Assembly: GCA_021773235.1 (NCBI GenBank)
Contig: JAJFKL010000033.1
Location: 1-38,176 of the forward strand
DNA from: Gammaproteobacteria bacterium
GTDB lineage: Bacteria; Pseudomonadota; Gammaproteobacteria; Eutrophobiales; Eutrophobiaceae
Length of the DNA: 38,176 nt
Direction of reading: 5' to 3'
Below are positions 17,058-25,003 of the stretch, one piece after another; positions within the stretch are counted from its first letter, which is position 1; every line of letters begins with the position of its first letter. A program made the translations under genes and the position numbers. Under the pieces are notes generated by a model. It did not search any database, was not told the DNA's origin, and worked only from the letters and a program-made list of their open reading frames with translations.

Positions 17058-17702
17058 ATGATTCACGATTTAAAAAAAATAATTGATGGTGACGATAGGC
17101 TCCATGAGGATGATTTTAAGAAAGCTGCACAAGAATTATTAAGTAAGCAGTTTTTAATGCGAACAAAAGTCACCTCTAAACGTTCTTATGATCTTGTTGT
17201 TCGTTATCAGAAATATTTTACTAATTTAATGGATACGACAAATCATGAGCTAATCGTTAATGAGACAGATGGTTATGTTGGCGTTATCCCAAGTAATTTC
17301 ATTACAAGAATGAGACTTGAAGAGACACTAATCATTCTGGTTATGAGTTTATTGTACGGTGAAAAATTCCTTGCCCAAGAACAGGAAGACGATAACTCTG
17401 TAATCTTGACAATAGAAGAATACGAAGACCGTTATCAACAAGTTACTAAACGAGAACTGCCTAATAAAAGTGAATTCAAGGAGCTGTGTAAACGTTTTTG
17501 TGAATTATCATTAATTGAATTAAATAATAATATTGAAGATTCTGCTGCTGTCTTTATTCGTATTTACCCAACAATTACCGATATGCTTGGCGGAAATGCA
17601 CTGGAGCAGTTAGCGGGATACGTTATGGCTGACAATGAATGTGAGCTTGAAGAATTAGATGATGAAGAAATCAACGACATGGATGAAGAGGAATTAGCAT
17701 GA
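17058..17702 (+). CDS. jetB: Wadjet subunit JetB (MukE-like, DUF4194-like)
   Basis: 214 residues from the ATG at 17058, which has AAGGAA at good spacing. An upstream in-frame start at 17010 would overlap jetA and lacks such a site. JetB is the winged-helix MukE-like subunit that binds JetA. It is acidic, with a C-terminal tail rich in Asp and Glu (about 190-214). The sequence FKKAAQELLSKQFL near the start and LEETLIILVMSLLYGE near 95 suit this family. It overlaps jetC by 4 bp (ATGA). Confidence 0.85.
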   Translation: MIHDLKKIIDGDDRLHEDDFKKAAQELLSKQFLMRTKVTSKRSYDLVVRYQKYFTNLMDTTNHELIVNETDGYVGVIPSNFITRMRLEETLIILVMSLLYGEKFLAQEQEDDNSVILTIEEYEDRYQQVTKRELPNKSEFKELCKRFCELSLIELNNNIEDSAAVFIRIYPTITDMLGGNALEQLAGYVMADNECELEELDDEEINDMDEEELA

Positions 17703-20700
17703 AACAGTTAAGCCGCATTATTTTAGTAAATTGGTATTTGTTTGAAGCAAATGAATGGGAAATTCGTGGCTGTACAGCCCTATTAGGAAAAAACGGTGCA
17801 GGCAAATCAAGTTTTCTTGATGCAGTTCAATATTTAATGCTGCCGAATAAACGAGACTGGAATCCGAATGCTAAAGCTTCTGATGGCAAAAAAAAGCGCA
17901 ATATAAAAAGTTATATTCTAGGCAGAATTCAATCAGATGATGTGAAATTAACGGAAGCCAGTTATCGTCCGAGAGAAGAAGCCCTGTGTCGAATGGCGTT
18001 AGTATTTCGTGACGATGATACCGGCCAGGAAACGACAATTGGAGCAGCCTTATCAGCAAGAGCAAGTGATGAATCAGAAAAAGTAGAAGCCTACTTTGTT
18101 CTTGATAATCATGGTTTACGATTGGGCGATTTTTTAAAAATGGATGGCGGTCAAAATTTTCCAAAACCGTATTCAGAACTGAAAGCACACTTTCAACATA
18201 TTACACGAGGCAAAGATTGTTATTTATTCAGCCAGAGCAGTCGATATTTAGAACAAATGCTTCGATCACTTTGTCATCCGGATAATATTCCTGATCCAAA
18301 TAAATACAGACGCACATTCAAGAAGTCTATTACGTTGTCAAACATTGGCGGCTCTGTATCTGACTTCGTTAAAACAAGCGTATTGCACTCCGAACCGATT
18401 AATGTTGAGTCAATGCGAGATAGCTATGAATCGTTCAAGAACAAGAAAGCCGAAGTAGAAAAAACGAAAACCCAGATTGAACGTTTGAAACGAATTGCAT
18501 CAATCTATAATTCTGCACACTCATCAATTGAATTATCGATGGCATATAAATGGTGCTTAGGTGAACTCAAGTTTGATCAGTTATCCGGCCAAATTGATAA
18601 TGCAGAAGATGCTATTGAGTCCTATGTTAATGATTTACAAAAGACAAAAGACTTATTTGTCGATGTAGAAAGCCAACTTGAAAAAGAAAAGAAAAATTTA
18701 ACTGATTTACAGATTGTTATTAATAATGATGAAAATATCACAGAACATAATTTATTAAAGGAGCGCAAAAATAGCGCTGATGACAAAATATCTAAACACG
18801 CTGAAACTTTGGTTGCGATTAATAAATATCTTGGTAAGTCAGATCTAATTGCAAGGACTAAATCTATTATTTCTGAGCCAGCACAAGCCATATTAAATGA
18901 CCTGGCTTCTCACTATACAGATGACTTATCAAACTGGCCGGTTAAACCAGAATTAATAGATGAGGCTATTCAATCTGCAAATACAGAACTTGTTAAAGAA
19001 CTGGCAACACTTAAAAATGAATACCGAAAATTGGTTATTCAAGCTGAAAAAGAAAAGAATCTATCTGAAGAACTACATCAACAGCTTGAAGCTATCAACA
19101 AAGGACTGGCGCCATTGTCCCGTGATGCACAAGGCTTGCTTGATGCATTATGTGAAAATGGATTCGATGCCGTTCCTATTTGCCAGTTAATTGAAGTCAC
19201 TGATAAAAAGTGGCAGCGATCTATTGAAGCCTATTTGAAACGGCAAACAGAAGCATTGTTGGTTCCTGTTGAACAGGCAATTGCAGCAGTTAATTGCTAT
19301 AAAAACCTCAAGCACGAATACTATGGTGTACAAGTGATTAACACCTTGAAGGTAAAAGACTGGAATGATGAAATCAAACCGAATACCGCCGCCAGCTTAA
19401 TAAAAGGCAGCGATCCGCTTGCTGTTAAATATATTCAACGATTACTAAAAGATGTTGAGTTAGTCGAGTCCACAAAAGATTTAATGAATAGAAAGCGTGC
19501 TATTACCCCAGACGGAATGGAGCAAGGTGGTGGGTCAGCACAACGAAATCGTTTAAGTCATTTGCCTAAGCTCGGTGCACCAACAGAGCAGGAAATAAAA
19601 CAGATCGCAGCAGAATGTCAGAATCTGTATAAACAATGGATTGCATCAAAAGATCGAGCATCCACTTGCGAGAGTGTTGTCAGTAAATTAGCGCTATTAA
19701 TTGATATGGCGGACACTCTTCCATCGGTTACTGATACTGCGAAGTCAATTAAATTGGAACAAGAAAATAGCAGTAACCTTGCAAGACAAATTAACGCTAT
19801 TGATGCGAGTAAAACAGAGGAATTAAGAAACGAGGAATCAATATTAAATAAACGATGTAAATCCTTAGAGGAAGAATCAAGACAACACATAGCAAAAGAG
19901 GCTACTCTTGAAGCCAATATCAAAACTAAAGAAGACGTCAAAAAAACGTTGACTGAAAAGCTACCTTTCATTAATGAAGAAAGAGAAGCGATTGCCAAAG
20001 AACGTTATTTTAACAATGAAAAGTCCGCGTCAACGTTTGATAAGTTAACGGAATCTTTTGATTTGTCATCCGATAGCGTTTACGAAAAAGCACTTCAAGA
20101 AACTGAGAAACGTCAGCAAAGCAATTACAAAGCTTATATTCATCATGAAAGCCAAGCTGATGGAGAGCTTGAAAAATTTAACCAGGAATACGGGATTGAA
20201 GGTGTCGATATTAATTTAATGGAAGCCCCTGATCTTGGTAAAAAGAAACTCAGTACCGTCGAAACGCTGTATAAGCTCGAATCAATCGGACTTCATAAAC
20301 GTGAAGAGGCCGCCGCTGATGCCTTGCAGCAGGCTCGACGTGCATTTAGAGAAGAGGTCACCACAAAACTCAACGTTCAGATTAAAGAAATGGAGCGACG
20401 GTTTAGGGAATTAAACAATGAGCTTCGTAAACGACCTTTTACATCAGGTGTCATTTATAAGTTTAAATATGATCGCAAAACAGAGTTTAGAGATTTCTTG
20501 AATTATGTTGAGAGAATTACCAATGAGTCTGTGGCTAATCGTGATGGCTTATTTGATACTGAGGGAGAAGAAGCCTTAAAGGTGATTGAAGAAATCATTG
20601 AAGGCAATCTTGCTGACGAATTACTCGATTATCGAAATTATTATTTATATGACATCCTGATTTTGAATCCTGATGGGTCTGAAGAATCTTTTACATCCAA

Positions 20701-21097
20701 GAAAGGTGACGGTTCGGGCGGCGAACAAAGCACGCCGTTTTATGTCGCAATGGGCGCTTCACTTGCCAGTGTTTATCGCATACAGACAAAAGATGATGCA
20801 TTAATCGGTGGTATGTCAATTTATCTGGCTGACGAAGCCTTTGATAAATTAAGTCGGGATAACGCACTCGCCACAGCCGATTATTTAAAATCCATTGGTT
20901 TACAGTTATTTTTGGCGGCGCCTGATATTAGAGTGCTCGATTTTGCTCATTTTTGCGAAACAACGCTTTTCTTCACTCGCTATGGTGGCGATATTGAAGT
21001 CGAAACTGTCTTCACGAAAGAAAAATTCAGACAACTGCTTGCTAGTGAGTATGAAATTAATGAAGAAGAGGTTCTTCAGCGTAGCGCTGCAAGCTAA
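17699..21097 (+). CDS. jetC: Wadjet SMC-like ATPase JetC
   Basis: 1132 residues. JetC is the SMC/MukB-like motor that extrudes loops on small circular DNA so that JetD can cleave it. Walker A GKNGAGKSS is at 30-38, the ABC signature region GSGGEQ at 1005-1010 and Walker B IYLADEAFD with D1045-E1046. Long coiled-coil arms span roughly 230-470 and 660-960. The globular region between them, about 480-600, is the hinge. All ATPase motifs are intact. It overlaps jetB by 4 bp and jetD by 1 bp, so the four genes form one tight operon. Confidence 0.93.
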   Translation: MKQLSRIILVNWYLFEANEWEIRGCTALLGKNGAGKSSFLDAVQYLMLPNKRDWNPNAKASDGKKKRNIKSYILGRIQSDDVKLTEASYRPREEALCRMALVFRDDDTGQETTIGAALSARASDESEKVEAYFVLDNHGLRLGDFLKMDGGQNFPKPYSELKAHFQHITRGKDCYLFSQSSRYLEQMLRSLCHPDNIPDPNKYRRTFKKSITLSNIGGSVSDFVKTSVLHSEPINVESMRDSYESFKNKKAEVEKTKTQIERLKRIASIYNSAHSSIELSMAYKWCLGELKFDQLSGQIDNAEDAIESYVNDLQKTKDLFVDVESQLEKEKKNLTDLQIVINNDENITEHNLLKERKNSADDKISKHAETLVAINKYLGKSDLIARTKSIISEPAQAILNDLASHYTDDLSNWPVKPELIDEAIQSANTELVKELATLKNEYRKLVIQAEKEKNLSEELHQQLEAINKGLAPLSRDAQGLLDALCENGFDAVPICQLIEVTDKKWQRSIEAYLKRQTEALLVPVEQAIAAVNCYKNLKHEYYGVQVINTLKVKDWNDEIKPNTAASLIKGSDPLAVKYIQRLLKDVELVESTKDLMNRKRAITPDGMEQGGGSAQRNRLSHLPKLGAPTEQEIKQIAAECQNLYKQWIASKDRASTCESVVSKLALLIDMADTLPSVTDTAKSIKLEQENSSNLARQINAIDASKTEELRNEESILNKRCKSLEEESRQHIAKEATLEANIKTKEDVKKTLTEKLPFINEEREAIAKERYFNNEKSASTFDKLTESFDLSSDSVYEKALQETEKRQQSNYKAYIHHESQADGELEKFNQEYGIEGVDINLMEAPDLGKKKLSTVETLYKLESIGLHKREEAAADALQQARRAFREEVTTKLNVQIKEMERRFRELNNELRKRPFTSGVIYKFKYDRKTEFRDFLNYVERITNESVANRDGLFDTEGEEALKVIEEIIEGNLADELLDYRNYYLYDILILNPDGSEESFTSKKGDGSGGEQSTPFYVAMGASLASVYRIQTKDDALIGGMSIYLADEAFDKLSRDNALATADYLKSIGLQLFLAAPDIRVLDFAHFCETTLFFTRYGGDIEVETVFTKEKFRQLLASEYEINEEEVLQRSAAS

Positions 21098-22281
21098 TGA
21101 ATAACCGTGCTAAACATTTATTGGTGTTAATGCTGAATAAATCGGTAACGCAACCCAATCGTAAAAGAGAAATTTTATTTAACCGAGATAAGTTTTCTTT
21201 AATAAAATCCGATCCGTATCCTTTTCGATCGGCTGAAGAGAACACAGACTTCCATGAAAGTTTGGCATTAGCAGAATCAAAAGGCTGCGTTCAGCTTGAA
21301 TGGGAAAAGTTTCATGAAGGCACAGATCTTCAACGCATTCGACTGAAAGATGAAAGAAAGCTCGCTGATTTTTTGCATGTACCCTATGTGCCCGATTTAA
21401 TTAACCAGGCTATAGAGAAGATTCAGTTTCCATCAGAGGAGCATTGGCTACACAAAGAAGTTCATGAAGTTATCAATGCCTGGTGCGCATGCAAGAAGAA
21501 ACACAACGTTTCTTACGAGCAAGTTGATCGCTTAAATAAGGCACTTAAAGCGGTCATGCTACTTGAAGATTCGCCTGAGCTGATGAACTACCGTCAGTTT
21601 GGTGCGCGTTATTTCGGTGATTCCAAAATAATCGATAAAGACATGAAGTCTGTTGTCAGTAAATTACTGAAAGCGCACTATGGTTATGCTGATTTAGATA
21701 ACGATGATGTATTAGCAGAATTTAACCTGGTCAAAATGCGGCATCCTTTTGCGATCAGTGGGCCGGTACTGTTTAGTGATGACCAAGACTCTATAAAGGC
21801 TACTATTAGGCCTTATATCGCGGTTCCGGACGTCTTGTTTGATAATGCCGAGTTAATTCAGCAACCGGATTATTTATTAACTATCGAGAACTGGTCTAGT
21901 TATTTTGAGTATACGGAGAAATTCCAGGATAACGCCATCATCTTGTATACGGGTGGCTATCCGAGTCGTCGACTTCAGGAGTTTTATCGTTATCTGGCTG
22001 AGCAAGTGATCTGCCCGCTTTATCATTGGGGCGATTCAGATCCAGATGGCTTTCAGATATTAAAGGTATTCCAAGGGCAGGCGGGAGAGAGAACCGTTCA
22101 TCCTCACAGTATGTATTCAACATCGAATAAGGGATTCACAGACGACCATTTAAAGCATCTTAAAAGAATGATCCCGGTTAATGAACCTACCGATGCTATT
22201 TTGAATACTTACCTGAATTCGAAAGTGGGTTTAGAAGAGCAGGAGAGTCAAGTGGCGATGAGGCCTGAAATAACTGATTAA
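21097..22281 (+). CDS. jetD: Wadjet nuclease JetD (TOPRIM, DUF2220)
   Basis: 394 residues. JetD is the endonuclease of Wadjet, related to topoisomerase VI A subunits. The N-terminal part (about 1-180) is the DNA-binding DUF3322-like region. The TOPRIM part shows E264 in TIENWSS, then YTGGYPSRRLQ, and the acidic triad in GDSDPDG (D313, D315, D317). Relatives often have GDLDPDG, so the serine is a small variation outside the metal-binding acids. It starts at TAATG overlapping the jetC stop. The catalytic residues are intact, so the system is probably active. Confidence 0.9.
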   Translation: MNNRAKHLLVLMLNKSVTQPNRKREILFNRDKFSLIKSDPYPFRSAEENTDFHESLALAESKGCVQLEWEKFHEGTDLQRIRLKDERKLADFLHVPYVPDLINQAIEKIQFPSEEHWLHKEVHEVINAWCACKKKHNVSYEQVDRLNKALKAVMLLEDSPELMNYRQFGARYFGDSKIIDKDMKSVVSKLLKAHYGYADLDNDDVLAEFNLVKMRHPFAISGPVLFSDDQDSIKATIRPYIAVPDVLFDNAELIQQPDYLLTIENWSSYFEYTEKFQDNAIILYTGGYPSRRLQEFYRYLAEQVICPLYHWGDSDPDGFQILKVFQGQAGERTVHPHSMYSTSNKGFTDDHLKHLKRMIPVNEPTDAILNTYLNSKVGLEEQESQVAMRPEITD

Positions 22282-22333
22282 TACACCTAAGAATCCTTCC
22301 AAAAGGAAAATACAAAACTAAATAATTCAACAC

Positions 22334-23278
22334 TTAAAAATTTTGCTGGCGATTAACGGCTGTATTTTTAATTCCTGAATGCTTCAATTTGATTTTTTGT
22401 ATTTCTTCTGTAGCAGCGCTATATTTTTGTCCTTTACCAGAGTTACCAACGCGTCGCTTACCATAATGACGTGTTGATGTATCGTCGATTGCATGCCCCA
22501 TCAATGCAGCAATTTCGCAAAGACTATGCTTCATCGCTTTTAAATCTGCGCAGAATTGATGTCTTGAAGAATAGAGTGTGATTCTTTTTTTTCGATATGG
22601 CCATAGTTTTTGAGTTAGCCTAGATAACATTTTTGTACATTGCTGATAGTATTTATCATATTCACCTAAGGCGTGAATTTTTTCCATTTCTTTCGCTAAA
22701 TAAGCGATCAAGGATTGATCTCCGAGATCGCAATCAATATGAATAGTACGGTATTCTCCATGGGTTCGGTCTTGCGTACTTTTAGCGTTTTTAACGGTAA
22801 TCGAAAAGCTATCTATACTGTGTAAATTATTGACTGTGACATCGCCCCATTCGCAAGGCCGAAGGCCTGTGACAATGCCGCAATATAACCAGATATTGGT
22901 GATTTGTGCATATTTTGATCTTGAGTTATTGAGCCCTGCTTTTAGAACATCGTAATCGTTTATCGGAAGGCTTTTCTGTTTTCTGCTGTTAGATTTAACT
23001 TTACAATCGAATAATGTATCGCGTGTACTTTCCAGTTTCTCTAGAAGTTCATCAATTTTCTTACAGTCACTATTTTTCAGGTAATAAATGACAGCTGAAC
23101 GATATTGTCGACGTGTACTTGCACTAACAAACGGCAAAATAATATTGTTTAAGCAGTCGACGAATTCTCCACTTGTTATGCTGCCTTTATTAGACATTTT
23201 ACGTGCTTGTTTAATTAGACTTTTTGCTCGCTTGGTATAAGCTATTTTCGTTGACTCACTTATTTCTTGTGTTTGCAT
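22334..23278 (-). CDS. Tyrosine recombinase / site-specific integrase
   Basis: 314 residues. The catalytic domain shows R140 in TGLRPCEW, R239-H240 in YSSRHQF, H262 in LMGHAIDDTSTRHYG and the nucleophile Y272. The usual box II histidine three residues before the second arginine is a tyrosine here, as in some phage-type integrases. The N-terminal 100 residues form a core-binding SAM-like domain with STRRQYRSAVIYYL. It converges with jetD across 52 bp. It is too short for a P4-type island integrase (about 400 residues). It may drive the element ending at the tRNA remnant, or a smaller nested element. The region upstream of its start is rich in dyads. Confidence 0.88.
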   Translation of the reverse strand: MQTQEISESTKIAYTKRAKSLIKQARKMSNKGSITSGEFVDCLNNIILPFVSASTRRQYRSAVIYYLKNSDCKKIDELLEKLESTRDTLFDCKVKSNSRKQKSLPINDYDVLKAGLNNSRSKYAQITNIWLYCGIVTGLRPCEWGDVTVNNLHSIDSFSITVKNAKSTQDRTHGEYRTIHIDCDLGDQSLIAYLAKEMEKIHALGEYDKYYQQCTKMLSRLTQKLWPYRKKRITLYSSRHQFCADLKAMKHSLCEIAALMGHAIDDTSTRHYGKRRVGNSGKGQKYSAATEEIQKIKLKHSGIKNTAVNRQQNF

Positions 23279-23346
23279 AATGTTGGTTTCCTTTTGCTGA
23301 ATAGTTAGGGGTACAGTTCAATTAATTTAGTTAGTAATCATATAAA

Positions 23347-23772
23347 TTATTTAATCGTGCACGTCCCGTTACATACCCATTTAACTAATGGGTATGTAAC
23401 GGAACAGGAATTAGGCGGGTTTCCCCAGAAAAAGTGCACGTGATTATTATTCGGATTACTGTTTATTAGGGTTTTACATACGTCAAAAAATAGAATGTCG
23501 AAGGGGGTATTAATATTATTAGACAGAGTCCGTTTGGTTAATTGACCATCATGGCGAAGTAAAACTGAAGGCATAAATGATATGCAAACTGTGTAGACGA
23601 CTAATAAATGTATGCCGTTATTGAATCTCTCTGTCGCGCCAAAAAATAGATGAGGTAATTTATTTAAATTTGTAGATGCATTCGTTTTTGGCGATGCAAT
23701 GAGGCGACGAACTGATCGATGGATGATAGTTCTGTAATCGTACTTGTTTCTATTAATTGTCTTTATAGACAT
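23347..23772 (-). CDS. Small protein of unknown function upstream of the integrase
   Basis: 141 residues, not recognised. The start is well supported: AGGAG lies 8 bases before the ATG at 23772. The N-terminus is basic (NRNKYDYRTIIHRSVRRL). A hydrophobic stretch (about 53-68, GIHLLVVYTVCISFMP) could be a buried strand or a weak membrane segment. Two cysteines lie near the C-terminus. The last codons run through a perfect 15-bp dyad at 23366-23402. The ribosome site lies in the loop of a 9-bp hairpin whose stem includes the start codon, so translation may be controlled. It sits 69 bp upstream of the integrase on the same strand. The coding status is likely, not certain. Confidence 0.5.
   Translation of the reverse strand: MSIKTINRNKYDYRTIIHRSVRRLIASPKTNASTNLNKLPHLFFGATERFNNGIHLLVVYTVCISFMPSVLLRHDGQLTKRTLSNNINTPFDILFFDVCKTLINSNPNNNHVHFFWGNPPNSCSVTYPLVKWVCNGTCTIK
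23366..23402. repeat. Perfect 15-bp inverted repeat with 7-base loop
   Basis: CCGTTACATACCCAT (23366-23380), loop TTAACTA, and ATGGGTATGTAACGG (23388-23402) are exact complements. There is no T-run on either strand, so it is not a normal intrinsic terminator. It overlaps the last codons of the small gene and lies about 90 bp upstream of the integrase start. Candidates are an operator, a recombinase site or a transcript-stabilising hairpin. Confidence 0.6.
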
Positions 23773-23794
23773 AAACGATTCTCCTGTTTATGTC
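23768..23794 (-). promoter_or_regulatory. Hairpin holding the ribosome site and start codon of the small gene
   Basis: On the minus strand GACATAAAC and GTTTATGTC form a perfect 9-bp stem around a 9-base loop that contains AGGAG. The ATG of the 23347-23772 gene lies in the right arm. In the RNA this would hide the start codon; in DNA the same dyad could be an operator. The sequence cannot tell which. Confidence 0.5.
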
Positions 23795-24308
23795 CTGTCA
23801 CAAACTATCTTAGAGACTAATTATGATATTAAAAGTGATTTCTGAGTTTGTACTACAAATGTGTTAACTAACGCACATTTTTAGCGTATTAAATTAATTT
23901 TTATTATGTCTGCAACAGACGGGATAAGAGGGGGGAATAATTCATTACTGTCTAAGTGGTATACTAGTATATCAGGTATACCAGTTGAAAATTGTGGATA
24001 ACTTAGCGAAAAGTTACTTTCAATAATTATGAATGATTGAAACTATCCAAAAAAATATTTTACATTTTTATTTTCAATAAGTTTTATTATTTAGACTAGA
24101 AATTGGCGATGTTATCGCTACTGATAAAGTTAAACACTAAAGAAAATCATCAATACAAAGTAGATAAAACATTAATTATAGTACTCAATACTGGGTAGGT
24201 TTTAAGTAATTATTTGACTTTTTTTGTTTAATAATAGAATTTGTATTAGCTTTTCACTTTGTTTCCTAACATCTATGCAGAGCTAATTGCATAAGCGGGG
24301 CTATTAAA
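23773..24308. other. Non-coding, dyad-rich AT region between the integrase side and the exported-protein genes
   Basis: 536 bp without a supported gene. It contains a 7-bp dyad AAATGTG/CACATTT (23857-23880), an 8-bp dyad TGGTATAC/GTATACCA (23957-23983) and, just after it, a perfect DnaA-box match on the minus strand (TTATCCACA, 24001-23993). A very AT-rich tract follows at 24040-24110. TTGACT at 24214-24219 with TAGAAT at 24235-24240 is a weak promoter candidate for the next gene, with a short 15-bp spacer. The cluster could be an integrase control region or an element origin; a single DnaA box is weak evidence. Confidence 0.4.
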
Positions 24309-24890
24309 ATGTCTTTAAGCTGTATAAAAAATACTGTTTTTTCTTTACTTATACTAATTCTATCTTCATCTAATGCTCAAAGTTATGAAGCAGGCTGCAT
24401 AGAATACGAGTCAGTAGGGTTTAAGATACATAATGACGGCACTCTTCAGGCGACTGGTAATGGGGATGATTATGTCCGGACTAATGTTGTTACGGATGTT
24501 TCATCATATTTTCATAAGCAAGATTTTAAAACTCGATTAATTGATGAAGCAATAACGAAAAAACTTTTAAAGTTTTCTCCAAATAACCAATTTAAGCAGT
24601 ATTGCATTGCATTTCAAGAATCAGGCAGGACTATCAAGGCAGTTGAAGCATTAGTTACGGAAATCAAAGTTAATCGTCAAAAATACGATCAAGAAATAAA
24701 GAAACTTTCAAAAAACATAGCTTTATTACAAGCGCAGCAAGCAGATGTGTTATTGACCAACTTAAATTCATTGTCAAAGCGAGTAGTTGATCAAGGGGGC
24801 TCTCCTGCATACGATGCGCTTAGAAAGGAACTAGATGAATTAAAGAAACTTATAGAGGGTCTTAGAAATACAGTGAATGTTGAAGACTAA
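24309..24890 (+). CDS. Exported small coiled-coil protein, function unknown
   Basis: 193 residues. The N-terminus is a clear Sec signal peptide: a basic start, then VFSLLILILSSSNA, with cleavage likely near residue 25. The mature part begins with an acidic region containing one cysteine. The C-terminal third (about 110-190) is a predicted coiled coil, with heptad-like KLSKNIALLQAQQADVLL and ELDELKKLIEGLRNTV. The family is not recognised. It is followed after 113 bp by the large exported M23-domain protein on the same strand, whose own central part is also coiled coil, so the two may form a complex outside the cytoplasm. Confidence 0.65.
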   Translation: MSLSCIKNTVFSLLILILSSSNAQSYEAGCIEYESVGFKIHNDGTLQATGNGDDYVRTNVVTDVSSYFHKQDFKTRLIDEAITKKLLKFSPNNQFKQYCIAFQESGRTIKAVEALVTEIKVNRQKYDQEIKKLSKNIALLQAQQADVLLTNLNSLSKRVVDQGGSPAYDALRKELDELKKLIEGLRNTVNVED

Positions 24891-25003
24891 CCTAGTGTAG
24901 TAAATTTAGACTATCTATATATAAAGTAATGACGCTTTATACTTTATGGACTGAATGGTTATAAATAATTTATGTTCAATAATAATGTGGCAGACCTTTA
25001 AAA

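Noticed and set aside
23366-23880. Shared TTAACTAA motif in the loops of two dyads
   Set aside because: This 8-mer is expected several times by chance in AT-rich DNA of this length and occurs elsewhere in the window.
23993-24001. DnaA box as evidence of a replication origin
   Set aside because: Only one perfect match is seen and no iterons or replication gene lie beside it; kept only as part of a wider observation.
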